Made by a program: the position numbers and the translations under genes. Positions 16,926 to 28,905 of a DNA stretch of 64,000 nucleotides are shown piece after piece; within the stretch, counting starts at the first letter, position 1, and each line of letters begins with the position of its first letter. The DNA lies in assembly GCF_963677125.1 (NCBI RefSeq), contig NZ_OY781882.1, positions 4,796,501-4,860,500 of the forward strand, written 5' to 3'. The DNA is from an uncultured Desulfobacter sp. GTDB taxonomy: Bacteria > Desulfobacterota > Desulfobacteria > Desulfobacterales > Desulfobacteraceae. A model generated the notes under the pieces. The model worked only from the letters and a program-made list of their open reading frames with translations, searched no databases and was not told the DNA's origin.

Positions 16926-17348
16926 ATGGCAAAAAAAGTAATGACACAAATTAAGCTTCAGGTTGAAGCCGGCAAGGCAAATCCGTCCCCTCCAATTGGT
17001 CCGGCTCTGGGGCAGCACGGTGTCAATATCATGGATTTTTGTAAGGCGTTTAACGCTAAAACTGCTAATGATGCGGGTCAGATTATTCCGGTCGTTATCA
17101 CCGTGTATCAGGATCGGTCTTTCAGTTTTATAACCAAAACGCCACCTGCTTCAAGACTGCTTTTGGCTGCGGCCAAACTTGCTAAAGGGTCTGGCGAGCC
17201 AAATCGTGATAAGGTTGGCAAAGTAACAAGGGATCAGGTTGTTGCAATTGCAGAAACCAAAAAGCCGGATTTGAATGCTGCGGATATTGATGCTGCTGTC
17301 AGGATTATTGAAGGCACAGCCAGAAGTATGGGAATAGAAGTCGTTTAA
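16926..17348 (+). CDS. rplK: 50S ribosomal protein L11
   Basis: L11 forms the GTPase-associated centre stalk base with 23S rRNA and is needed for RelA activation. The 140 residues have the N-terminal KLQVEAGKANPSPPIGPALGQHGVNIMDF signature and the C-terminal rRNA-binding VRIIEGTARSMGIEV. A CGGGAG site lies before the ATG. It opens the rplK-rplA pair, 35 bases after nusG. Confidence 0.98.
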   Translation: MAKKVMTQIKLQVEAGKANPSPPIGPALGQHGVNIMDFCKAFNAKTANDAGQIIPVVITVYQDRSFSFITKTPPASRLLLAAAKLAKGSGEPNRDKVGKVTRDQVVAIAETKKPDLNAADIDAAVRIIEGTARSMGIEVV

Positions 17349-17372
17349 CTTTCAAGTATAAGAGTGATTAAA

Positions 17373-18065
17373 ATGCCTAAGCGGAGTAAAAAACATAACG
17401 AAGCACTGAGCAAAGTGGACAGAATGGTCCAGTATGGACCCAAAGATGCCCTGGAAATTGCTGTATCTTCCAGTTATGCAAAATTTGACGAAACGGTTGA
17501 TGTCGCCGTAAGGCTGGGGGTTGACCCGCGGCATGCAGATCAGATGGTTCGTGGAACCGTTGTTCTGCCAAATGGACTGGGTAAAGAGGTTAAGGTCCTG
17601 GTATTTGCCAAAGGTGAAAAAGAACAAGAAGCCCTTGATGCGGGCGCAGACTTCATTGCCACAGATGAGATCGTTGAGAAGATTAAAGACGGTTGGTTCG
17701 GGTTTGATAAAGCGATTGCAACGCCGGATATGATGGGGACTGTTGGTAAGCTTGGACGTGTACTCGGTCCCAGAGGGCTCATGCCTAACGCCAAAACCGG
17801 TACTGTAACTTTTGAGCTTGCCAAAGCTATTAATGAAGTGAAAGCCGGCAAGATTGACTTTAGAGTTGAAAAAGCCGGTATTGTCCATGTCCCTGTCGGT
17901 AAAATTTCCTTTGGAGCCGAAAAGCTGTTTGAAAATATAACTGTTTTTCTTGATAAAATTCTCGCTCTCAAACCTGCAGCAAGCAAAGGAACTTACCTGA
18001 AATCCATCAGCGTATCTTCAACAATGGGTCCTGGTATTAAAGTTGATCCTTTGTTAATCAAGTAA
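17373..18065 (+). CDS. rplA: 50S ribosomal protein L1
   Basis: L1 forms the mobile L1 stalk that moves deacylated tRNA from the E site and in many bacteria represses its own operon. The ATG at 17373 is preferred over an in-frame GTG three codons upstream because AAGAG sits eight bases before it; this gives 230 residues. Signatures include DETVDVAVRLGVDPRHADQ, GLMPNAKTGTVT and the end SVSSTMGPGIKVD. Confidence 0.98.
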   Translation: MPKRSKKHNEALSKVDRMVQYGPKDALEIAVSSSYAKFDETVDVAVRLGVDPRHADQMVRGTVVLPNGLGKEVKVLVFAKGEKEQEALDAGADFIATDEIVEKIKDGWFGFDKAIATPDMMGTVGKLGRVLGPRGLMPNAKTGTVTFELAKAINEVKAGKIDFRVEKAGIVHVPVGKISFGAEKLFENITVFLDKILALKPAASKGTYLKSISVSSTMGPGIKVDPLLIK

Positions 18066-18070
18066 ATAAT

Positions 18071-18104
18071 AAGCGTATTTCACTTTTTAAAGTGAAATAC
18101 GCTT
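18071..18104. other. Perfect 16-bp inverted repeat between rplA and the L10 leader
   Basis: AAGCGTATTTCACTTT is followed two bases later by its exact reverse complement, five bases after the rplA stop. As RNA it would form a 15-16 bp stem with a tiny loop. There is no T-run after it, so it is not a typical intrinsic terminator; an RNase III processing site or a partial pause is possible. Confidence 0.7.
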
Positions 18105-18235
18105 GAAACCTGTCATAGACAGTAGGTGCATATTATATGCATAATCGGATTTGCCGGCCTGCCGAGACAGAAAATAAATTTTGTTTTGGTTTCGTTGGCA
18201 CCTTCGACACTTAATTATGGAAGGAGGTGTAAAAA
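18105..18235 (+). promoter_or_regulatory. Probable L10 leader (autogenous control of rplJL)
   Basis: The 130 bases before rplJ hold complementary segments (CCTGTCATAGACAGTAGGTGC and CGGCCTGCCGAGACAG) of the kind that form the kink-turn element bound by the L10(L12)4 complex in many bacteria. Binding represses rplJL translation when the stalk proteins are in excess. Family assignment is from resemblance and position only. Confidence 0.65.
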
Positions 18236-18760
18236 ATGCTGAATATTTCCCAGAAAAAAGAACTGGTCGAAAAAATAGCAAAGGATCTCAGCGAAGCAGA
18301 GATCTCTTTTCTGATCGACTATAAGGGACTCACTGTGTCCCAGGTGACCGAACTTCGTGCAAAACTTCGGGAAGCCGGCGCTCAGATGGCAGTTGTGAAA
18401 AATACCTTGATGAGGTTGGCGGCGAAAGAAACCGGCTCAGAGGTGTTAATTGATCTTTTTAAAGGACCTAATGCGATCATCATTTCCAAAGATGATCCTG
18501 TGGCACCAGCCAAGGTCATCTCAGAATTTCTGAAAACCAATGAGAAAATGCAGCTTAAGGGTGCGTCCCTGGGTGGAAAATTTTTAAGCGACGAAGACGT
18601 TAAGCAGCTTGCAAAAATGCCGTCCAAAGAAGAGTTGTTGGGCAAACTGGTATGCACACTCAATGCCGTCCCCACGAATCTTGTCAACGTTCTGGCCGGT
18701 GTTCCAAGATCTTTTCTCAATGTGCTTAATGCTGTTAAAGATCAAAAAGATGCAGCGTAA
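18236..18760 (+). CDS. rplJ: 50S ribosomal protein L10
   Basis: L10 anchors the L7/L12 dimers to the ribosomal stalk. The protein has 174 residues, with the rRNA-binding N-terminal domain (FLIDYKGLTVSQVTELRAKLREAG and VVKNTLMRLAAKE) and a C-terminal helix for L12 contact (NVLNAVKDQKDA). A strong GGAAGGAGGTG site precedes the ATG. It is headed by the predicted L10 leader and followed by rplL after 69 bases. Confidence 0.98.
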   Translation: MLNISQKKELVEKIAKDLSEAEISFLIDYKGLTVSQVTELRAKLREAGAQMAVVKNTLMRLAAKETGSEVLIDLFKGPNAIIISKDDPVAPAKVISEFLKTNEKMQLKGASLGGKFLSDEDVKQLAKMPSKEELLGKLVCTLNAVPTNLVNVLAGVPRSFLNVLNAVKDQKDAA

Positions 18761-18829
18761 ACTACAATAAACCAAAACTTTAGATTTATAAATACGATCC
18801 AAATATTCGTATATTTTCAGGAGATTAAA

Positions 18830-19222
18830 ATGGCTGATATTACAAAAGATGATGTAATTGAATTTATTTCAAATATGAGCGTTCTGGAGCTTTCCGAACT
18901 GATTAAAGAACTTGAAGACAAATTTGGTGTATCCGCAGCCGCACCTGTTGCCTTTGCTGCAGGTGCGATGCCTGCTGGTGGTGATGCCGGTGGCGCTGCC
19001 GCTGAAGAGAAAACAGAATTTGACGTTGTCCTTGAAGCTGCCGGTGATAAAAAGATTAATGTGATCAAGGAAGTTCGTGCTATCACCGGTCTTGGGCTTA
19101 AAGAAGCCAAGGCACTTGTTGAAGAAGCACCCAAAGCTGTAAAAGAGGGTATTGCCAAAGAAGAGGCAGACAAGATCAAAGAACAGCTTGAGGGTGCCGG
19201 TGCTCAGGTGTCTGTAAAGTAG
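18830..19222 (+). CDS. rplL: 50S ribosomal protein L7/L12
   Basis: L7/L12 dimers form the flexible stalk that recruits translational GTPases. The 130 residues have the N-terminal dimerisation helices, an Ala/Gly-rich hinge (AAPVAFAAGAMPAGGDAGGAA) and the C-terminal factor-binding domain EKTEFDVVLEAAGDKKINVIK...GLGLKEAKALVE. CAGGAG lies before the ATG. Confidence 0.98.
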   Translation: MADITKDDVIEFISNMSVLELSELIKELEDKFGVSAAAPVAFAAGAMPAGGDAGGAAAEEKTEFDVVLEAAGDKKINVIKEVRAITGLGLKEAKALVEEAPKAVKEGIAKEEADKIKEQLEGAGAQVSVK

Positions 19223-19239
19223 TTTAGCATAGCTTATAA

Positions 19240-19256
19240 GCACAAATAGTTTGTGC
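19240..19256 (+). other. Hairpin in the rplL-rpoB gap
   Basis: GCACAAA-TAG-TTTGTGC is a perfect seven-pair stem 18 bases after the rplL stop and 78 before rpoB. No T-run follows. In E. coli the same gap holds a partial attenuator and RNase III site that set the ratio of stalk protein to polymerase; a similar role here is inference. Confidence 0.5.
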
Positions 19257-19334
19257 ATAAACTATACGCGGGGGCAAGGCCAGTGGGTCGTGTCTCCGCT
19301 TTTACAGTTGGAAAAACTCACATCGGGAGATATC

Positions 19335-23465
<4,131 letters not shown>

Positions 23466-23475
23466 GGAGAAGACA

Positions 23476-26400
23476 TTGGATAATATTTATGATTTCTTCG
23501 CAAAACCCAAGGATCCTCAAAGTTACCAGGGCGTTCAGATCAGCCTTGCATCTTCAGATCAGATTCGGGAATGGTCCTACGGCGAAATAAAAAAACCTGA
23601 GACTATCAACTATAGAACGTTTAAGCCCGAACGTGACGGTCTTTTCTGTGCCAAGGTATTTGGGCCGACTAAAGATTACGAGTGTAATTGCGGTAAATAT
23701 AAACGCATGAAGCACAGAGGGGTCGTTTGTGAAAAATGCGGGGTTGAAGTTATTCAGTCCAAAGTCAGACGCGAACGTATGGCGCATATTGAACTTGCCG
23801 CGCCTGTATCCCATATCTGGTTTCTGAAAAGTCTGCCTTCCAAGATCGGCAATGTTCTGGATATGACATTGAAGAATCTGGAAAAGGTTCTTTATTTTGA
23901 TTCGTTTATCGTTATCGACCCCAAAGACACCGGGTTGAAAAAAATGCAGTTACTCTCCGATGACCAGTATTATGAGGCCATTGAAGAGTTCGGGGAAGAA
24001 GGCTTTGTTGCCGGGCTCGGCGCTGAAGCTATCTTGACTTTGCTAAATGAGATTGATCTTCAAGCGGTCCATGATGAGCTTACCGAAGAGATTGGGTTGA
24101 CCAAGTCCATGGCCAAGCAGCAAAAAATGGCCAAGCGCATGAAGGTTATTGATGCCTTTTTAACTTCTGGTATAGAGCCGTCCCGGATGATCCTGACTGC
24201 CTGCCCCATTCTGCCTCCGGATTTGCGTCCGCTTGTCCCACTTGAAGGCGGTAGGTTTGCCACTTCGGATCTTAATGACCTTTATCGCCGGGTGCTCAAT
24301 CGCAATAATCGCCTTAAACGTCTGGTTGATCTTAATGCGCCTGATATCATTGTTCGAAATGAAAAACGGATGCTTCAGGAAGCTGTGGATGTGCTTTTTG
24401 ATAATGGACGCCATGGACGGGTGGTTACGGGTACAAATAAACGTCCGTTGAAATCGTTGTCTGATACACTTAAAGGCAAACAGGGGCGTTTCCGCCAGAA
24501 CCTTTTAGGTAAACGTGTGGACTATTCCGGTCGTACCGTTATTACCGTGGGGTCTGAACTTCGGCTCCACCAGTGTGGTATTCCTAAGAAAATGGCTTTG
24601 GAGTTGTTTAAACCCTTTATTTACAACTACCTTGAGCAGAAGAGCCTGGTCTCCACGGTTAAAAGCGCCAAGAAGATGGTAGAACGCGAAGAGACCGAAG
24701 TCTGGGATGCCCTTGAGGCCGTGGTCAAAGAATACCCGGTAATGCTTAACCGTGCACCTACTTTGCATCGTCTAGGGTTCCAGGCCTTTGAGCCGGTATT
24801 GATCGAAGGTAAGGCTATTCAGCTTCATCCTTTGGTGTGCCCGGCATTCAATGCTGACTTTGACGGTGACCAGATGGCTGTTCATGTTCCCCTGTCCTTG
24901 GAATCTCAGCTCGAAGCAAGGGTTATGATGCTGTCCACAAACAATATTTTGTCCCCGGCAAACGGGCAGCCCATTATTGTTCCCACCCAGGACATTGTAC
25001 TGGGTATCTATTATATGACCCGTGCAATGTCAGGCCAGCAGGGTGAGGGGGCCACCTTTTCAAGTATCGACGAGGTCCGCTTCGCCTTTGACGCAGGCGA
25101 ACTCAATATTCATGCCAAAATCAAGGTTCGCATTGACGATGTGATTTATGAAACCACTACCGGCCGGATTCTTTTGTGGGAAACCATTCCCGGCGATGTG
25201 TTGCTGAACATGAGTCGTATTCGAACCGAAAGCCTGGAGGACGCTGAAGCTGCGCTTGCTGCACTAAAGTCCGGTGAAGAATTTGATGTTGTCCTGGATA
25301 AATATGGGGATGAAGAAATTAAGAAGACCCGGGGCACAACCGGTGTTTTAACACGTAAGGAATTTAAAAATATTTTTCAGGTTTCTGATGTGGTCGTGGA
25401 GCAGCTTTATGGACTGAAGCAGGGCCAGTTCACAGATGTGAGGATGGTGGGCGATAAGTATACCATTTTCAAAGTTGATGAAAGAACCTCTACACTGCCG
25501 TTTAGTCTGGTAAATAAGCTGATGGATAAAAAGTCAATTGTAAATCTCATTGACTATGCCTACAGAAATATTGGCTTAAAGGAAACAGTCATCCTTTCTG
25601 ACCGCCTTAAGGATATTGGATACAAAAATTCTACGCTTGGCGGTCTGTCCATCTGCATAGATGACATGATTATTCCGGCACATAAATGGGATCTCATTGG
25701 CAAAGCAGAAAAAAATATTGAAGATATCAAGAACCAGTATTCTGAAGGCCTGATTACCCAGGGTGAAAAATACAATAAAGTCGTTGATATCTGGGCCCAG
25801 GCCACAGACGATATTGCCAATGCTATGATGGAAGTTATGAAAAATCCGCCTAAAAAAGAGGGAGCCGACGGTTCAGAAGAACTTAATGCCGTTTATGTTA
25901 TGGCGGATTCCGGTGCCCGTGGTTCCAAAGATCAGATGCGTCAGCTTGCCGGTATGCGTGGATTGATGGCCAAGCCCTCGGGGGAGATTATTGAGAATCC
26001 CATTACGGCATGTTTCCGTGAAGGTTTGTCTGTACTTCAGTACTTTATTTCTACTCATGGTGCGCGTAAGGGGTTGGCCGATACCGCCCTGAAAACAGCC
26101 AACTCCGGTTATTTGACTCGGCGTTTGGCAGATGTGGGTCAGGACTGCACCATCGTGGAGCCTGATTGTGGTACCATCAACGGCATTGAAGTTGAAGCGC
26201 TGTATGAAGGTGGGGAGATTATTCAAACCTTGGGTGAAAGAATTCTCGGACGCGTTACCCAGGAAGATATTCGCGACCCCTATTCCGACGAATTTATTGT
26301 GGCGTCTGATACGGAGCTTAACGAGTCTCATGTGGCCAAAATTGAAGCTGCAGGCGTTCAGCGGGTAAAAATTAGATCCGTATTGACATGCAATTCAAAA

Positions 26401-27858
26401 CATGGGGTTTGTTCAAGATGTTATGGCCGCGACCTTGCTCATGGAGTTACTGTGGAAATTGGTCAGGCTATTGGCATTGTGGCTGCTCAGTCCATTGGTG
26501 AGCCGGGAACCCAGTTGACCATGCGTACCTTTCATATCGGTGGTACGGCATCCAGAAAGGTTGAGGTTGCAGAAGTCAAGGCTCGTGTCGGTGGGATTTT
26601 GAAGTTCAACGAAGATATTCAAACCGTAACCTCGGCCCAAGGCGATGTCATTGTTATGAACCGTAAAGGTGGTGGCGTGACTATTGTCGGCGAGGAGGGT
26701 CGTGAGCGTGCCAAAGAGAATGTTATTTATGGTGCGACCCTCCATGTTAAGAACGGACAGGAGATCATGCCCGGTGATATTATCGCCTCTTGGGATCCTT
26801 TTACCACGCCGATCATCACAGAGGTCTCCGGTCGGATAAGATTTGCCGATATTATCGTAGGTAATACGGTTCAAGAGCAGATCGACCCGGTTACCGGGAA
26901 GGTGTCAAGAACGATCATAGAAAGCAAGGATGTTGAAGTCCGGCCTAGAATTACCGTAAAGGATAAAGAGGGTAAAGCGGTCAAATTGCCAAGCTCCAAG
27001 ACGCCTGCCCGATATTATCTGCCGGTAAACGCTATTCTTACAGTGGAAGAAGATGATAACATCATGGCCGGAGATGTTATTGCTAAGTTACCGCGTGCCA
27101 CCACTAAGACCAAAGATATTACCGGTGGTCTGCCACGTGTTGCCGAGCTTTTTGAGGTTAGAAAACCAAAGGACCCTGCCGTGCTCACTGAAATTGACGG
27201 ATATGTCACGGTATCAAAGGGGACCAAAGGCCGCCAGAAGGTTACAGTCAAGCCTGGTGATGTTGGAGAAGTTAAGGAGTATGCCATTCCGAAAGGTCAG
27301 CACGTGTCTGTTTATGACGGCGATTATGTCAAATCAGGCGACCCCTTGATCGCAGGGTCTGCCAATCCCCAGGACATAATGAATATCAAGGGTGAAGTCG
27401 CTCTGGCTAAATACCTGGTTGACGAGGTGCAAGAGGTTTACAGGCTTCAGGGTGTACGAATCAATGATAAGCATATTGAGGTTGTTATACGCCAGATGAT
27501 GCGCCGGGTAAAAGTGATATCCACCGGAGATACCAATTTTATTCCAGATGAGCAGGTAGATCGTATTCTTTTTGAAGAGACCAACCGCAAAGTGGCCATG
27601 GAGGGTGGTGAACCGGCCAAGGGTGAGCCTTTGATTCTTGGTATTACGAAAGCCTCCTTGTCCACAGACAGTTTTTTATCTGCCGCATCTTTTCAAGAGA
27701 CTACCAAGGTACTGACGCTTGCGGCCATTGAAGGTAAATATGATAGCCTTAAGGGATTAAAGGAAAACGTTGTCATGGGCAGACTTATCCCGGCTGGTAC
27801 TGGATTTCCAGGCTATCGTAATTTGGAAGTTGGGCATGGTAAATTTGCTGAGGTATAG
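23476..27858 (+). CDS. rpoC: RNA polymerase subunit beta-prime, with a lineage-specific insert
   Basis: Beta-prime carries the catalytic magnesium site. It starts with TTG, eight bases after AAGGAGA, and has 1460 residues (E. coli 1407). Visible are the first zinc site (CNCGKYKRMKHRGVVCEKCG), the catalytic NADFDGDQ motif, the second zinc site (CNSKHGVCSRC), AAQSIGEPGTQLTMRTFH before the trigger loop, a proteobacterial SI3-type insertion in that loop, and the end GRLIPAGTGF. Residues 573-673 are an insert absent from E. coli at this point, lying between GRILLWETIP and LPFSLVNKLMDKK, and resembling a parvulin domain (see separate entry). Confidence 0.98.
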   Translation: MDNIYDFFAKPKDPQSYQGVQISLASSDQIREWSYGEIKKPETINYRTFKPERDGLFCAKVFGPTKDYECNCGKYKRMKHRGVVCEKCGVEVIQSKVRRERMAHIELAAPVSHIWFLKSLPSKIGNVLDMTLKNLEKVLYFDSFIVIDPKDTGLKKMQLLSDDQYYEAIEEFGEEGFVAGLGAEAILTLLNEIDLQAVHDELTEEIGLTKSMAKQQKMAKRMKVIDAFLTSGIEPSRMILTACPILPPDLRPLVPLEGGRFATSDLNDLYRRVLNRNNRLKRLVDLNAPDIIVRNEKRMLQEAVDVLFDNGRHGRVVTGTNKRPLKSLSDTLKGKQGRFRQNLLGKRVDYSGRTVITVGSELRLHQCGIPKKMALELFKPFIYNYLEQKSLVSTVKSAKKMVEREETEVWDALEAVVKEYPVMLNRAPTLHRLGFQAFEPVLIEGKAIQLHPLVCPAFNADFDGDQMAVHVPLSLESQLEARVMMLSTNNILSPANGQPIIVPTQDIVLGIYYMTRAMSGQQGEGATFSSIDEVRFAFDAGELNIHAKIKVRIDDVIYETTTGRILLWETIPGDVLLNMSRIRTESLEDAEAALAALKSGEEFDVVLDKYGDEEIKKTRGTTGVLTRKEFKNIFQVSDVVVEQLYGLKQGQFTDVRMVGDKYTIFKVDERTSTLPFSLVNKLMDKKSIVNLIDYAYRNIGLKETVILSDRLKDIGYKNSTLGGLSICIDDMIIPAHKWDLIGKAEKNIEDIKNQYSEGLITQGEKYNKVVDIWAQATDDIANAMMEVMKNPPKKEGADGSEELNAVYVMADSGARGSKDQMRQLAGMRGLMAKPSGEIIENPITACFREGLSVLQYFISTHGARKGLADTALKTANSGYLTRRLADVGQDCTIVEPDCGTINGIEVEALYEGGEIIQTLGERILGRVTQEDIRDPYSDEFIVASDTELNESHVAKIEAAGVQRVKIRSVLTCNSKHGVCSRCYGRDLAHGVTVEIGQAIGIVAAQSIGEPGTQLTMRTFHIGGTASRKVEVAEVKARVGGILKFNEDIQTVTSAQGDVIVMNRKGGGVTIVGEEGRERAKENVIYGATLHVKNGQEIMPGDIIASWDPFTTPIITEVSGRIRFADIIVGNTVQEQIDPVTGKVSRTIIESKDVEVRPRITVKDKEGKAVKLPSSKTPARYYLPVNAILTVEEDDNIMAGDVIAKLPRATTKTKDITGGLPRVAELFEVRKPKDPAVLTEIDGYVTVSKGTKGRQKVTVKPGDVGEVKEYAIPKGQHVSVYDGDYVKSGDPLIAGSANPQDIMNIKGEVALAKYLVDEVQEVYRLQGVRINDKHIEVVIRQMMRRVKVISTGDTNFIPDEQVDRILFEETNRKVAMEGGEPAKGEPLILGITKASLSTDSFLSAASFQETTKVLTLAAIEGKYDSLKGLKENVVMGRLIPAGTGFPGYRNLEVGHGKFAEV
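25192..25494 (+). other. Parvulin-like insertion domain inside RpoC
   Basis: Residues 573-673 of beta-prime interrupt a segment that is continuous in E. coli. The inserted text follows the parvulin (PpiC/SurA) pattern: a short first strand (MSRIRT, 579-584), a helix DAEAALAALKSGEEFDVVLDKYG (589-611, read in two parts as helix plus GEEF turn), Gly620 and Gly623, a helix VVVEQLYGLKQGQF (639-652) and a last strand DKYTIFKVDE (660-669). At the two positions where active parvulins have histidine (HIL and YHI) this one has Arg581 and Thr663. It is therefore probably a non-catalytic protein-contact domain. The match is by eye. Confidence 0.6.
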
Positions 27859-27873
27859 AAAAATAAAATATTG

Positions 27874-27902
27874 TTGACATTTTAGGAAATTATAAGTAAT
27901 AT
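27874..27902 (+). promoter_or_regulatory. Predicted sigma-70 promoter of the str cluster
   Basis: A perfect TTGACA -35 and TAATAT (4 of 6) -10 are 17 bases apart, starting 16 bases after the rpoC stop and ending 57 bases before rpsL. It would let the rpsL-rpsG-tuf genes be made independently of rpoBC. Confidence 0.6.
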
Positions 27903-27959
27903 TAAATATTTTGTCGTGTATGGCGACTTATTATGTTTGATGAAGGAGCGTGTGGAGTT

Positions 27960-28331
27960 ATGCCGACCATAAATCAATTGGTTAGAAAAGGTAGGAAGAG
28001 AGCTGAAAAAAAAGTTAGTACGCCGGCGTTGAAAGGCGGGCCTCAAAAACGTGGGGTTTGCACCAGGGTGTATACTTCTACGCCTAAAAAACCGAACTCG
28101 GCCTTGAGAAAGGTTGCAAGGGTTCGTTTAACAACCGGAATGGAGGTTGCGGCTTATATCCCGGGTATGGGGCATAATCTCCAGGAGCACTCTGTCGTTC
28201 TGGTTAGGGGTGGCAGGGTGAAAGACCTTCCAGGTGTGCGCTATCATATTGTCAGGGGTGCTCTTGATACGCTGGGTGTAGACGATCGTCGCCAGGGGCG
28301 TTCAAAATATGGTGCGAAGCGTCCCAAGTAG
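27960..28331 (+). CDS. rpsL: 30S ribosomal protein S12
   Basis: S12 sits at the decoding centre and governs accuracy and streptomycin response. From the ATG at 27960 (GGAG just upstream, GAAGGAG further up) the product has 123 residues, normal for the family. TPKKPNSALRK and the GGRVKDLPGVRYH loop are intact, with the lysines that give streptomycin sensitivity. An in-frame reading nine codons longer is not supported by homology. Confidence 0.98.
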   Translation: MPTINQLVRKGRKRAEKKVSTPALKGGPQKRGVCTRVYTSTPKKPNSALRKVARVRLTTGMEVAAYIPGMGHNLQEHSVVLVRGGRVKDLPGVRYHIVRGALDTLGVDDRRQGRSKYGAKRPK

Positions 28332-28390
28332 TCATGATGGGTATTTAAGCATTCATATTAATTATATATAAATTTGGTGGACTTTTTAAG

Positions 28391-28858
28391 ATGGCAGAAA
28401 AATTAGTGTTTAAAGAAGGTTTCATGCAGGATGCCACGCATGAAGAAAAGCTTGCAGCCAAGTTTGTCAATTGTGTTATGAAAGACGGCAAAAAGAATGC
28501 TGCCCGGAAAGTTGTGGCTAATGCGTTGATGATTGCTGAAGATAAAATTGGTGAACCTGCTCTGGCAGTGTTTAAAAAAGCGATTGATAATATCAGGCCT
28601 TCTGTTGAGGTGAAATCAAGAAGGATCGGAGGGTCTACCTATCAGGTGCCCACTGATATAAAACCCGGTCGTCAGACAGCTTTGGCTTTCAGGTGGCTTA
28701 TCAATTTCAGCAGAAGTCGTTCTGAAAAGGGCTTTGCGAATAAGCTTGCTGCTGAATTGATGGATGCTTATAACGAGCGTGGCGGGGCAATCAAGAAAAG
28801 AGAAGATACACATAGGATGGCAGAAGCCAATAAGGCGTTCGCGCATTTTAGGTGGTAG
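28391..28858 (+). CDS. rpsG: 30S ribosomal protein S7
   Basis: S7 nucleates assembly of the 30S head and lines the E site. The 155 residues include VNCVMKDGKKNAARK, KPSVEVKSRRIGGSTYQVP-like text and the C-terminal AHRMAEANKAFAHFRW-type ending (here THRMAEANKAFAHF). In most proteobacteria fusA follows; here the next gene, 47 bases on, is tuf. Confidence 0.98.
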   Translation: MAEKLVFKEGFMQDATHEEKLAAKFVNCVMKDGKKNAARKVVANALMIAEDKIGEPALAVFKKAIDNIRPSVEVKSRRIGGSTYQVPTDIKPGRQTALAFRWLINFSRSRSEKGFANKLAAELMDAYNERGGAIKKREDTHRMAEANKAFAHFRW

Positions 28859-28905
28859 AGATTTAAAAATATCTTTGTAAACATTCCACAGGAGGAATAC
28901 AGAAG

